This document shows, one piece after another, positions 1-7,694 of a stretch of DNA of 15,164 bases. How positions within the stretch are numbered: position 1 is the first letter of the stretch; each line of letters begins with the position of its first letter. Source of the DNA: an uncultured Clostridia bacterium. GTDB taxonomy: Bacteria > Bacillota > Clostridia > Oscillospirales > CAG-382. The position numbers and the translations under genes were made by a program. The stretch lies in contig CAJOMW010000071.1 in assembly GCA_905235695.1 (NCBI GenBank), forward strand, positions 1 through 15,164. Reading direction: 5' to 3'. A model generated the notes under the pieces. That model did not search any database, was not told the DNA's origin, and saw only the letters and a program-made list of their open reading frames with translations.

Positions 1-14
1 TCTTGAATCTTCTC

Positions 15-41
15 TTGCCATACAGCATTAACTCTTATAAT
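15..41 (+). promoter_or_regulatory. possible promoter ahead of accD
   Basis: TTGCCA at 15-20 (5 of 6 matches to the -35 consensus) and a perfect TATAAT at 36-41 lie just upstream of accD. The spacer is only 15 bases, shorter than ideal. Whether accD-accA are really transcribed from here, or read through from fatty-acid genes before the window, cannot be told. Confidence 0.35.
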
Positions 42-68
42 TTCTAAAACACCAGAAAGGCATTTATC

Positions 69-905
69 ATGCTCGATTTGTTTAAAAGCAAAAACGGAAT
101 GAAAGAAATATTAAAGGACGCCGAAAAGAGGGCAAATTATACCTGTGCGTCCTGTAAAGAAGAAATAAGCGCCGCAGAAATGGCCGGCAACCTCTTTATC
201 TGCCCGAAGTGCGGCAAGTATCAGAGAGTTGCTCCGCGCGACAGAATAAATCTCATCTGCGACAAGGGCTCTTTCAAGGAGATAGCGGGAAACGTCACGA
301 GCAAGGACTTCCTCGGATTTCCAAGCTACGCCGAAAAGCTTGAAAAGGCAAAGGCGCAGACCGGCGAAACCGAAGCCGTCGTCTGCGGCTCCGCAAAGAT
401 AGGCGGCAATAAGTGCGTTGTGTTCGTCATGGATTCCCGCTTTATCATGGCGAGCATGGGAAGCGCCGTCGGCGAGCGCGTGACAAGGGCGTTTGAGTAT
501 GCGACCGAAAAAAAGCTGCCGATAATCGGCTTCACGGCGTCCGGCGGTGCGAGAATGCAGGAGGGCATAGTCTCCCTCATGCAGATGGCAAAGTGCAGCG
601 GTGCGGTAAAGCGCCACTCCGAGAGCGGAAACCTTTACATCACGGTGCTTACCGATCCGACGACCGGCGGCGTTACTGCGTCGTTCGCAATGCAGGGCGA
701 CATTATACTTGCCGAGCCGAATGCTCTCGTAGGGTTTGCCGGAAGGAGAGTTATCGAGCAGAACACAGGCTCCACCCTCCCCGACAACTTCCAGAGTGCG
801 GAGTTCCTTCTCGAGCACGGTTTTGTCGACAATATCGCCGGGAGAGGCGACCTCAGGGACGTTCTCACCAACATAATAGAAATACACTACAAGGGGGCAA
901 AGTGA
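69..905 (+). CDS. accD: acetyl-CoA carboxylase carboxyltransferase subunit beta (AccD)
   Basis: The beta subunit of the heterotetrameric carboxyltransferase moves the carboxyl group from carboxybiotin on BCCP to acetyl-CoA, giving malonyl-CoA for fatty acid synthesis in the cytoplasm. The 278-residue product is close to the usual bacterial AccD length of about 280-300. An N-terminal zinc ribbon is visible as C26-x2-C29 and C45-x2-C48. The crotonase-like core follows, with the family signatures ASGGARMQEG, SLMQMAK, TDPTTGGVTASFAM and EPNALVGFAG. In the last block an Arg (GFAGRRVIEQ) stands where many homologues have Pro. AGAAAGG at 54-60 is a good ribosome site for the ATG at 69. accA follows one base after the stop codon, so the two subunits are almost certainly co-translated. 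Confidence 0.97.
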   Translation: MLDLFKSKNGMKEILKDAEKRANYTCASCKEEISAAEMAGNLFICPKCGKYQRVAPRDRINLICDKGSFKEIAGNVTSKDFLGFPSYAEKLEKAKAQTGETEAVVCGSAKIGGNKCVVFVMDSRFIMASMGSAVGERVTRAFEYATEKKLPIIGFTASGGARMQEGIVSLMQMAKCSGAVKRHSESGNLYITVLTDPTTGGVTASFAMQGDIILAEPNALVGFAGRRVIEQNTGSTLPDNFQSAEFLLEHGFVDNIAGRGDLRDVLTNIIEIHYKGAK

Positions 906-906
906 T

Positions 907-1695
907 ATGACTGCTTACGAAAAACTCAAAACGGCAAGAAGATCCGACCGGCCCACCGGAAAAAGCTATATAGATGAAATGTTTGAAAACAAGGTGTTTC
1001 TCTGCGGCGACAGGAGATTCGGCGAAGATGCGGCAATAGTCGGCGGCATCGGCTATCTCGGAAAGCAGCCCGTCACGTTTATTGCGATAGACAAGGGACA
1101 GACCACCGAGGAGCGTGTAAAGAAAAACTTCGGCTGCCCGAAGCCCGAGGGATACCGCAAGGCACTCAGGCTTATGAAGCAGGCGGAGAAATTCAGCCGT
1201 CCCGTGGTTTGCTTTGTCGACACGCTCGGCGCATACCCCGGAGCGGAGGGCGAAGAGCGAGGACAGGGCGAAGCCATCGCCGAAAACCTCATGGAGATGA
1301 TGGGGCTGAAAACTCCGGTAATATCCATAGTCATAGGCGAAGGCGGAAGCGGCGGAGCGCTGGGACTTGCGGTGTCGGACAGGGTGTACATGCTTGAGAA
1401 CGCCGTATATTCGGTAATAACGCCGGAGGGGTGTGCAAGTATTCTTTGGAAGGATGCGGCAAGAGCGCCGGATGCGGCGGAGTGCCTGCACATAACGGCC
1501 GAGGACATGGTAAAGTTCGGCGTAGCCGAGAGGATAATTTCCGAAGACTTCGGAGATTTTCCGAAGATGTGCGACAGCCTGAAAGAGCAGCTGCTCTCGG
1601 ACCTCAAGGAGATAAAGTCTCTCAGCAAGCGCAAGATGCTCGACGCAAGGTACACGAGATTCCGCAAAATAGGAGTATACGAGGAAGCTCGTTAA
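907..1695 (+). CDS. accA: acetyl-CoA carboxylase carboxyltransferase subunit alpha (AccA)
   Basis: This is the alpha subunit, partner of AccD in the acetyl-CoA carboxyltransferase. The 262-residue product carries the AccA core: AIVGGI, PEGYRKALRLMKQAEKF, DTLGAYPG, EERGQGEAIAENL, the glycine-rich VIGEGGSGGALGL oxyanion region, YSVITPEGCASILWKDA, and a helical C-terminus ending in a YTRFRKIG motif. It lacks roughly the first 50 residues (helical, coiled-coil-like) present in the 320-residue Bacillus and E. coli proteins. The missing part is not in the DNA upstream, which is accD, so this is a naturally short form. The stop is followed within a few bases by the heptamer/hairpin repeat and then a terminator, marking the end of the accDA unit. 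Confidence 0.97.
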   Translation: MTAYEKLKTARRSDRPTGKSYIDEMFENKVFLCGDRRFGEDAAIVGGIGYLGKQPVTFIAIDKGQTTEERVKKNFGCPKPEGYRKALRLMKQAEKFSRPVVCFVDTLGAYPGAEGEERGQGEAIAENLMEMMGLKTPVISIVIGEGGSGGALGLAVSDRVYMLENAVYSVITPEGCASILWKDAARAPDAAECLHITAEDMVKFGVAERIISEDFGDFPKMCDSLKEQLLSDLKEIKSLSKRKMLDARYTRFRKIGVYEEAR

Positions 1696-1698
1696 AGT

Positions 1699-1784
1699 TG
1701 AAAATGGAAAATGGAAAATTGAAAATTAAGGAAAAAAGCCTGCGGCTTTTAATAATTCATAATGCATAATTCATAATTCATAAT
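1699..1784 (+). repeat. bipartite heptamer repeat around a short hairpin
   Basis: The element starts four bases after the accA stop. Four head-to-tail heptamers (T/G)GAAAAT occupy 1699-1726. A perfect hairpin, AAAAGCC-TGC-GGCTTTT, sits at 1734-1750. Four head-to-tail heptamers (T/G)CATAAT then follow at 1757-1784. The hairpin ends in a T run and could also act as a weak terminator. The second heptamer type recurs on the minus strand at 10773-10807, again just behind a stop codon. Function unknown. Confidence 0.75.
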
Positions 1785-1809
1785 TGATGTCACCCCACTG
1801 AAAAACGAT

Positions 1810-1846
1810 AAGCTATTGGTATTATCCGTACCAATAGCTTTTATTT
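1810..1846 (+). terminator. rho-independent terminator of accD-accA
   Basis: A perfect 12-base inverted repeat, AAGCTATTGGTA (1810-1821) and TACCAATAGCTT (1829-1840), encloses a 7-base loop and is followed by TTATTT. A run of A precedes it, so it could also work in the reverse direction. It lies about 115 bases behind accA with no gene between. Confidence 0.8.
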
Positions 1847-2011
1847 AGCCCTGTTGAGGGCGTGTTGAGGCACGACAGAAACCTATAATAGCTACGCACC
1901 CCCGAAAAGAAGCAGAAAGCGGCGCAAAAAGCGCCTGCGCCAAAGAACACAAAAAACAAAAATATTACATATATTTTCACTATTTGTCTTTATTATTGGA
2001 AATAAATGTGC
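1847..2011. other. non-coding spacer between accDA and the next operon
   Basis: No gene is supported here. The near-duplicate decamers CTGTTGAGGG (1851-1860) and GTGTTGAGGC (1862-1871) are visible, as is a small inverted repeat GGCGC-AAAAA-GCGCC at 1921-1935. The sequence becomes A/T-rich toward the promoter at 2012. Confidence 0.5.
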
Positions 2012-2017
2012 TATAAT
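2009..2017 (+). promoter_or_regulatory. extended -10 promoter for the HIT-PRT-mtaB-ecfA run
   Basis: TGCTATAAT at 2009-2017 is a perfect extended -10 element (TGn plus TATAAT). The -35 position (about 1989-1994, TTTATT) is poor, which is tolerated when an extended -10 is present. It lies 47 bases ahead of the first start codon. Confidence 0.6.
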
Positions 2018-2063
2018 ATTAAAAATATTATAGAATTGAAATAAGGTCAGGAGGATTTTACCT

Positions 2064-2392
2064 ATGAACGATTGCCTTTTTTGTAAGATAGCCGAAGGCT
2101 CGATCCCGTCAAAGAAAGTCTACGAGGACGAGTATATGCTTGCCTTCCATGATATAAACCCCACGTTCTTGTCATACCCAAAACGCATATTGCAAACGTA
2201 GACGGCATAACCGCCGACAACTCCGAGTGCGTCGCAAAGATATTTGAGAAGATGGGCGATATAGCAAAGGCGGCAGGCATAGAGAACGGATACAGAGTAA
2301 TATCAAACTGCGGAAGCGACGCAAAGCAGTCGGTAATGCACCTGCATTTCCATATCCTCGGCGGTCAGGAGCTGCCGGAGAAAATGGCTTAA
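2064..2392 (+). pseudogene. HIT-family nucleotide hydrolase/transferase (HinT-like), frameshifted
   Basis: HIT proteins of this size (about 110 residues) hydrolyse nucleoside phosphoramidates and related nucleotides. The first frame gives the typical N-terminus MNDCLFCKIAEGSIPSK, then YEDEYMLAFHDINP, and then runs out of frame to a TAG at 2199-2201 after 45 codons. The second frame resumes at 2163 with VLVIPKTHIANVDGITADN and reaches the catalytic triad block MHLHFHILGG, stopping at 2392. Family members normally have about five residues (such as KAPVH) between DINP and VLVIPK. Only two bases remain there, so a 13-base deletion fits. The rest shows no decay. CAGGAGG at 2048-2054 is a strong ribosome site. 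The gene heads the operon, so it is either freshly inactivated or an assembly error. Confidence 0.85.
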
Positions 2393-2418
2393 AGATAAAC
2401 GGAAAGGAACAGACAAAG

Positions 2419-2973
2419 ATGAATAACAGTGAGCAGAAGTACTACAAGATGAATATAGCCGGACTCGACAGAGAGCTTCCGATATGCCCCCTGAACGATA
2501 AGCTGTCGATAGCGGGCTTCGTTATGCTCGGCGACTACGAGCTGGTTACAGCCTGCGCAAAAGAACTGAACAGCAAGCTCCCCGAGCACGACTATCTTAT
2601 CGCTCCCGAGGCAAAGTCAATATCCCTCATAAACGAAATGGCGCGCCTCGCAGGCGAAAAGAAGCACTTTGTCGCAAGAAAGGGCATAAAGGCGTACATG
2701 ACAAACCCCATAAGCGTAAACGTGCAGTCGATAACCACCGCAAAGGAGCAGACTCTCTACCTTGACGGCAAGGACGCCGAGCTTATGAAGGGCAAGAGAA
2801 TAGTCATTGTCGACGACGTTATAAGCACGGGAGAATCACTTATTGCCGTTGAAAAGCTCATAGCAAAGGCGGGAGGAATAGTCGTAGGCAGAGCCGCCGT
2901 ACTCGCAGAGGGAGACGCAGCGGACAGGACGGATATAATCTACCTCGAAAAGCTGCCTCTGTTCTTTAACTGA
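2419..2973 (+). CDS. adenine/xanthine-type phosphoribosyltransferase family protein
   Basis: This 184-residue type I phosphoribosyltransferase most resembles the adenine/xanthine branch, which joins a purine base to PRPP for salvage. The PRPP-binding loop is clear at residues 128-140 (IVIVDDVISTGES). The upstream segment IAPEAKSISLINEMARL matches the region before the flexible loop in Apt-like enzymes, and ARKGIKAYM fits the following strand/loop. The exact base specificity is not readable; such clostridial proteins are often annotated simply as phosphoribosyltransferases. AAAGGA at 2403-2408 supports the ATG at 2419. The stop overlaps the mtaB start (TGATG), so the two are translationally coupled. 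Confidence 0.85.
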   Translation: MNNSEQKYYKMNIAGLDRELPICPLNDKLSIAGFVMLGDYELVTACAKELNSKLPEHDYLIAPEAKSISLINEMARLAGEKKHFVARKGIKAYMTNPISVNVQSITTAKEQTLYLDGKDAELMKGKRIVIVDDVISTGESLIAVEKLIAKAGGIVVGRAAVLAEGDAADRTDIIYLEKLPLFFN

Positions 2974-4295
2974 TGAAGCAAAAAGCGGCGTTTTACACCC
3001 TCGGCTGCCGCGTCAATCAGTACGAGACGCGGGCGATAGAAGAGGCGTTTGAGAGAAGGGGCTTTGAGATAGGCTCCTTTGACGAGAAGTGCGACGTTTA
3101 TATCATAAACACCTGTACGGTCACGGCGGAAAGTGACAGGAAGTCAAGACAGTTTATCCGCCGGGCGTACAAAAACGGCGGCGGCGACGCCGTCGTTATT
3201 GCAGTTGGATGTATGGTGCAGGTAAGCCCCGAGGAGACAAAAGAGATACTCGGACTCGACTGCGCTATCGGCTCAAAGGACAAGATGGCGTGTGTCAACA
3301 AGGCGATAGAGCTGCTTATGAAAAAGCGCGGAGCGGCGGCTCTTGCCGATGATGCCGAAAGAACCGATACAGACAGTATGTGCATAACCTCACCCGACGG
3401 CACGCGCGCCTTTCTGAAAATTGCCGACGGCTGCGACAATCACTGCGCCTATTGCATAATTCCCAAGGCAAGGGGCGAGGTGACTTCAAAGAAAGAGGAG
3501 GACGTGTGCAGGGAAGCGGCAATTCTTGCGGACGGCGGCTGCAGGGAGATAGTTCTGACGGGAATAGAGACTGCGGCGTACGGAAAAGATACCGGAAGCG
3601 ACCTGATAACCCTTATTGAAAAGGTGAACGCCCTTGACTGCGGACTTTGCCGCATAAGACTCGGCTCGCTCGAGCCGACAGTCATAAAGGAAAACAGCGT
3701 AAAGCGCCTCGCATCATGCGAAAAGCTCATGCCGCACTATCACCTCTCGCTCCAGAGCGGAAGCGACGGAGTGCTCAGACGCATGAGGAGAAAGTATAAT
3801 ACGGCGCAGTTTTACAACGTCGTCGGAATGCTGCGCGAAAACATAAAGGACGTTGCCGTTACGACGGATATAATCGTGGGATTTCCCGGCGAGACGGAGA
3901 GGGAGTTCGAGGAAACGGCGAATTTCGTGAGAAAGTGCGGATTTATGTACGTTCATATCTTCCCGTATTCCGACAGAGCCGGCACCGAGGCGTCGGGAAT
4001 GGACGGCAAGATCCCCGAGCCCGAAAAAAAGCGCAGGGCAGCTCGCCTCAGGGAAGTCATGCTCGAGACCAGGAGAGAGGCACTCGGAAGGTTTATCGGC
4101 ACGGAGCGAAAAGTGCTCGTCGAGACAATAAAGGACGGGTATGCGTCGGGATATACGGAAAATTATATAGAGACGAGATTCAAGGCGAGCGAAGCTACTC
4201 GTGAAAACACCGTCGTATCCGTTGTACTGACGGAGATAGCGGACGATGCGGAGTACGTTGTCGCCGCCCTTTCAGATAAAAAGCCGGAGGAATGA
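2973..4295 (+). CDS. mtaB: tRNA t6A37 methylthiotransferase MtaB (radical SAM)
   Basis: MtaB converts t6A to ms2t6A at position 37 of ANN-decoding tRNAs, using two iron-sulfur clusters and S-adenosylmethionine. The 440-residue protein has all three parts of the methylthiotransferase family. The N-terminal MTTase domain has cluster cysteines C12, C48 (NTCTV) and C80 (GCMVQ). The radical SAM core has C154-x3-C158-x2-C161 (CDNHCAYC) and TTDIIVGFPGETE. A C-terminal TRAM-like RNA-binding region lies near residues 378-430. YTLGCRVNQYET is the MtaB-type opening, as opposed to MiaB or RimO. The gene overlaps both neighbours by a few bases. The window also holds tsaE, which acts in making the t6A substrate of this enzyme. 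Confidence 0.95.
   Translation: MKQKAAFYTLGCRVNQYETRAIEEAFERRGFEIGSFDEKCDVYIINTCTVTAESDRKSRQFIRRAYKNGGGDAVVIAVGCMVQVSPEETKEILGLDCAIGSKDKMACVNKAIELLMKKRGAAALADDAERTDTDSMCITSPDGTRAFLKIADGCDNHCAYCIIPKARGEVTSKKEEDVCREAAILADGGCREIVLTGIETAAYGKDTGSDLITLIEKVNALDCGLCRIRLGSLEPTVIKENSVKRLASCEKLMPHYHLSLQSGSDGVLRRMRRKYNTAQFYNVVGMLRENIKDVAVTTDIIVGFPGETEREFEETANFVRKCGFMYVHIFPYSDRAGTEASGMDGKIPEPEKKRRAARLREVMLETRREALGRFIGTERKVLVETIKDGYASGYTENYIETRFKASEATRENTVVSVVLTEIADDAEYVVAALSDKKPEE
4286..4290 (+). promoter_or_regulatory. ribosome binding site deciding the ecfA1 start
   Basis: GGAGG at 4286-4290 lies only one base before the ATG at 4292 but ten bases before the in-frame ATG at 4301. The second spacing is workable and the first is not, so translation most likely begins at 4301. 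Confidence 0.6.
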
Positions 4296-4300
4296 GCCAA

Positions 4301-5194
4301 ATGTCGGAAGACACACACGAAAACATAATAGAAGCGAGAGAGCTTTTCTACGCCTATACCGTCGAGGACGAAAACGGAAAAGAGACGGAGAGAGTGGCGA
4401 TAGAAAACCTTGGCGCAGATATACCGAGAGGAAAATTCACGGCGATAATCGGGCATAACGGCTCGGGAAAGTCCACCATGGCGAAGCTGCTCTCGGGAAT
4501 ATTCACTCCCAAAAGCGGCACCGTTTACGTTTTCAAAAACGGCGAGAGCGGCATTTCGTCGCTTGATGAGAGCAATAATTTTGAGATAAGAAAAACGGTC
4601 GGAATGGTGTTTCAGAACCCCGACAATCAGCTTGTGGCAACGATAGTCGAGGACGACGTCGCTTTTGCGCCGGAAAACCTCGGGATCCCGTCCGACGAGA
4701 TACGCAGAAGGGTAGACAGCGCTCTCGAGACGGTCGGACTTTCCGAATACGCCGACCACGACACGCACAAGCTCTCGGGCGGTCAGAAGCAGAGAGTTGC
4801 GATAGCCGGAATGCTCGCCATGGAGCCGGAGTGCATAATATTTGACGAATCTACGGCGATGCTCGATCCCAAAGGCAGGAGCGACATCATGGATACCATA
4901 CTTCGCCTTCGAGATAAGGGGATAACCGTAGTGCTCATAACCCACTATATGGACGAAGCGGCAAAGGCGGACAACATTCTCGTGGTAGACCACGGAAGAG
5001 TTTGCATGAGCGGAACGCCGGAGGAGATATTTGACAGAGAAGAGGAGCTTGAGAAGCTCGGACTTGAGGCTCCGCAGGCGTCGGCGCTCGTTTACAGGCT
5101 GAAAAAGAGCGGCATAGATATCGGGACAAGGGGCGTTCTCGACGCAGAAGGCGCGGCAAAGGCGATATTTGAAGCTCTCGGACGCAAGAACTGA
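4301..5194 (+). CDS. ecfA1: energy-coupling factor transporter ATPase EcfA1
   Basis: This is one of the two ATPases powering an ECF-type importer for vitamins or metal ions at the inner face of the membrane. Counting from the ATG at 4301 (297 residues), Walker A is GHNGSGKST (51-59), followed by the Q-loop in VFQNPDNQ, signature LSGGQ (158-162), Walker B CIIFDE (178-183) and switch His215 in LITHYMDEA. VFQNPDNQLVATIVEDDVAFAPENLG is characteristic of the CbiO/EcfA family rather than of other ABC ATPases. An ATG at 4292 overlapping the mtaB stop is also in frame, but it is badly placed relative to GGAGG. ecfA2 follows immediately. In the A1/A2 pair this is the A1 type, being upstream and having the longer N-terminal region. 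Confidence 0.9.
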   Translation: MSEDTHENIIEARELFYAYTVEDENGKETERVAIENLGADIPRGKFTAIIGHNGSGKSTMAKLLSGIFTPKSGTVYVFKNGESGISSLDESNNFEIRKTVGMVFQNPDNQLVATIVEDDVAFAPENLGIPSDEIRRRVDSALETVGLSEYADHDTHKLSGGQKQRVAIAGMLAMEPECIIFDESTAMLDPKGRSDIMDTILRLRDKGITVVLITHYMDEAAKADNILVVDHGRVCMSGTPEEIFDREEELEKLGLEAPQASALVYRLKKSGIDIGTRGVLDAEGAAKAIFEALGRKN

Positions 5195-5199
5195 TTTTT

Positions 5200-5203
5200 G
5201 GAG
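5200..5203 (+). promoter_or_regulatory. ribosome binding site deciding the ecfA2 start
   Basis: GGAG at 5200-5203 is six bases ahead of the ATG at 5210. It overlaps the upstream in-frame TTG at 5198, which therefore cannot be the real start. Confidence 0.6.
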
Positions 5204-5209
5204 ATAAAA

Positions 5210-6061
5210 ATGCTCGAATTTAAAAACGTTTCTTATTTATACGGCAAAAACACACCTTTTGAGAAGGTGGCGGTAGATGACGTCTCGCTCACGATAAAGG
5301 ACGATATGACGACGGGACTTATAGGACACACCGGCTCGGGAAAATCCACCCTCGCTCAGATGATGAACGCACTGCTGAGACCTACGAGCGGAGAGGTACT
5401 GCTCGACGGCAAGGACATAAACGCCAAGGACTATAATACCCACCTCGTCCGCTTTGAAGTGGGGCTTGTGTTCCAGTATCCGGAGTATCAGCTCTTTGAG
5501 GAGACGGTGTACAAGGACATCTCATTCGGTCCGAAAAACATGGGGCTGAGCGAGCAGGAGATAGACGAGAGGGTAAGGTTTGCCGCATCCTTTACGGGGA
5601 TAACGGACGATATGCTGAAAAAGAGCCCGTTTGAGCTGTCGGGAGGGCAAAAGAGAAGGGTTGCGATAGCAGGCGTTGTCGCAATGGACCCGAAGGTGCT
5701 TGTGCTCGACGAGCCGGCCGCAGGTCTTGATCCGAGCGGCAGAAGAGAGATACTCGGAGGACTTGTCGAATACAGAAAGAAGCGGAAAAACAGCCTCGTT
5801 ATCATATCTCACAGCATGGAGGACATAGCTCTGTACTCCGATGAGATAATCGCAATGCATAGCGGAAAGGTGCTTATATCCGGCACTCCGTCGGAGGTCT
5901 TTTCCGAGAGCAGACTGCTCGTCGAATCCGGGCTCAATATCCCGCAGGTGACCGAGGTGCTCGTGAATCTGCGTGAAATGGGTGTTGACGTGCGGAGCAA
6001 CGTGTATAATCCGGACGAGGCATTTGAAGAGATAAAGGCGCTTTTTGACGCAAAAAAATAA
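5210..6061 (+). CDS. ecfA2: energy-coupling factor transporter ATPase EcfA2
   Basis: This is the second ATPase of the ECF module, expected to pair with EcfA1 and bind the coupling helices of EcfT. Counting from the ATG at 5210 (283 residues), it has Walker A GHTGSGKST (39-47), the EcfA-typical Q-loop VFQYPEYQLFEETV, signature LSGGQ (143-147), Walker B LVLDEP (164-169) followed by AAGLDPSGR, and switch His201 in IISHSMEDI. All ATPase residues are intact. The usual downstream partner ecfT (transmembrane coupling protein) is absent; comM follows instead after 77 bases. The T component and the substrate-binding S components must therefore be encoded elsewhere. Confidence 0.92.
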   Translation: MLEFKNVSYLYGKNTPFEKVAVDDVSLTIKDDMTTGLIGHTGSGKSTLAQMMNALLRPTSGEVLLDGKDINAKDYNTHLVRFEVGLVFQYPEYQLFEETVYKDISFGPKNMGLSEQEIDERVRFAASFTGITDDMLKKSPFELSGGQKRRVAIAGVVAMDPKVLVLDEPAAGLDPSGRREILGGLVEYRKKRKNSLVIISHSMEDIALYSDEIIAMHSGKVLISGTPSEVFSESRLLVESGLNIPQVTEVLVNLREMGVDVRSNVYNPDEAFEEIKALFDAKK

Positions 6062-6138
6062 ACGGCGAACATTGACCTTGCTGCTTTGATACGAAGCAGA
6101 AGGCGGGATAAATTTTTTCAGAAAGGATTTGTCGAAAA

Positions 6139-7671
6139 ATGACCGTAAAGGTGAAGTCCGCTTCCGTATACGGAATAGAGGGATTTATAGTAGACGTCGA
6201 GTGTTACAGCACGGGAAGCTTCCCGAAGTTTTCGCTTGTGGGACTGCCCGACGCCGCCGTCCGGGAGGCGTACGACAGGATAAAGGCGGCAATATCCTCT
6301 TCCGGCATAGAGTTTCCGCCGTCTACGATAACCGTAAACCTCGCGCCGGCCGACAGATTAAAGCAGGGAACCGCATTTGACCTTGCAATTCTTCTTGCAA
6401 TCCTTAAGGGAACAGTGCTCTCGAGCGTCGACACCGACGGCAAGTGCTTTATAGGCGAGCTGTCGCTCTCAGGCGAAATCAGGAGGATAAACGGAATGCT
6501 CCCGATGTGCCTTGCCGCAAAGAAGGCAGGCATAAAGGAGATATACGTGCCAATCGAAAATGCGGCGGAGGCGGCGGTCGTGGAGGGAATAGACGTCTAC
6601 GGCGTCGACAACGTAAATCAGCTCATAGCGCACCTCACGGACGTTGTGAAAATAGAAAAGACAAGCTCGGACAACTACTCGCTCTTTGAGGCTTCCTATG
6701 ACGGCGTACCGGACTTTTCCGACGTAAAGGGACAGGACGGCGCAAAAAAGGCGCTTGAGATAGCGGCGGCAGGAATGCACAACGTGCTTCTGATAGGCCC
6801 TCCCGGAACAGGCAAGAGTATGCTCGCAAAGCGCCTCCCCGGAATACTTCCGCCAATGAGCTTTGAAGAATCTATCGAGACGACGGGAATACACTCCGTC
6901 TGCGGCACTCTGGAAGAGGGCAGACCGCTCGTCGTGACGCGCCCGTTCCGCTCTCCCCATCACACACTCTCCACCGCCGGACTTATAGGCGGCGGCAAAA
7001 ACCCGATGCCCGGAGAAATATCCCTCGCACATAACGGAGTTCTCTTTCTCGACGAGCTTCCCGAGTTCAAAAAGGACTCGACAGACGCTCTTCGCCAGCC
7101 GATAGAGGACGGTGCGGTTACGATAACGCGCGTCAACGGCAGAATGAGATACCCGAGCAAGTTCATGCTGGTCTGTGCAATGAACCCATGTAAGTGCGGC
7201 TATTACGGAAGCGACGACAAGAAGTGCACCTGCTCGAAAGAGGCGAGAAACAACTATCTCTCCAAGGTCTCAGGCCCTATGCTCGACAGGATAGATATAC
7301 AGATAGAGGTCGGCTCTCTTACCTACGACACACTAACGGACAGCTCCGAGCGGGAGAAGTCCGCCGAGATAAGAAAGCGCATCGAGAGGGCGAGAGACCG
7401 CATGATAAAGAGATACGCCGGAACGGGTATATACGCTAACGGTCAGCTCACTCCTCCAATGATTCGGGAGTACTGCGTAATGGACGAAGGCGCACAGGAG
7501 GTAATGCGCGCCGCATTCGACAGGCTCGGACTCTCGGCGAGAGGGTACGACAGGATACTCCGCCTCGGAAAGACGATAGCAGACATGGACGACAGCGACC
7601 TCATAAAGAAGCAGCACATTGCCCAGGCGGTACAGCTGAGAAGCCTCGACCGCAAGTACTGGAATTCTTAG
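6139..7671 (+). CDS. comM: YifB/ComM-family Mg-chelatase-like AAA+ ATPase
   Basis: This 510-residue protein has the standard ComM layout. An N-terminal Lon-protease-like domain (about 1-170; VDVECYSTGSFPKFSLVGLPDAAVREA, SLSGEIRRINGMLP) precedes a Mg-chelatase-type AAA+ domain with Walker A GPPGTGKS (220-227), RPFRSPHHTLS, Walker B VLFLDE (301-306) and the sensor stretch SGPMLDRIDI. A cysteine cluster C351, C353, C363, C365 (NPCKCGYYG then CTC) may bind metal, as in homologues. The C-terminal helical lid ends in LSARGYDRILRLGKTIADM. In proteobacteria ComM is a branch-migration helicase that aids natural transformation; in Clostridia the role is untested. GAAAGGA at 6121-6127 serves the ATG at 6139. 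The 77-base gap after ecfA2 has no evident terminator, so read-through is possible. Confidence 0.93.
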   Translation: MTVKVKSASVYGIEGFIVDVECYSTGSFPKFSLVGLPDAAVREAYDRIKAAISSSGIEFPPSTITVNLAPADRLKQGTAFDLAILLAILKGTVLSSVDTDGKCFIGELSLSGEIRRINGMLPMCLAAKKAGIKEIYVPIENAAEAAVVEGIDVYGVDNVNQLIAHLTDVVKIEKTSSDNYSLFEASYDGVPDFSDVKGQDGAKKALEIAAAGMHNVLLIGPPGTGKSMLAKRLPGILPPMSFEESIETTGIHSVCGTLEEGRPLVVTRPFRSPHHTLSTAGLIGGGKNPMPGEISLAHNGVLFLDELPEFKKDSTDALRQPIEDGAVTITRVNGRMRYPSKFMLVCAMNPCKCGYYGSDDKKCTCSKEARNNYLSKVSGPMLDRIDIQIEVGSLTYDTLTDSSEREKSAEIRKRIERARDRMIKRYAGTGIYANGQLTPPMIREYCVMDEGAQEVMRAAFDRLGLSARGYDRILRLGKTIADMDDSDLIKKQHIAQAVQLRSLDRKYWNS

Positions 7672-7694
7672 CCGATTATCGTGTCGGAAATGCG

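Noticed and set aside
1..31. Tail of an upstream gene ending at the TAA at 29-31
   Set aside because: About nine codons (LESSLAIQH) are open in one frame. This is far too little to support a gene or name it, although accC would be a plausible neighbour.
111..887. Long open frame opposite accD (258 codons, minus strand)
   Set aside because: It lies wholly over accD, whose protein matches its family from end to end. The opposite frame has no recognisable protein and arises from the codon bias.
1699..1784. CRISPR array
   Set aside because: Seven-base head-to-tail units without spacers, and no cas gene in the window.
1884..1889. TATAAT as a separate promoter in the accA-HIT gap
   Set aside because: No -35 box lies at a usable distance; the nearest TTGAGG copies are 13 and 24 bases away.
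4163..4993. Long open frame opposite mtaB/ecfA1 (276 codons, minus strand)
   Set aside because: It spans two well-supported genes on the other strand, gives a low-complexity basic/tyrosine-rich product, and has no ribosome site.
5198..5212. TTG start for ecfA2
   Set aside because: The TTG overlaps the GGAG ribosome site. The ATG at 5210 has proper spacing and gives the usual EcfA N-terminus.
6469..7032. Open frame opposite comM (187 codons, minus strand)
   Set aside because: It is a shadow of comM, whose AAA+ motifs fill the region.
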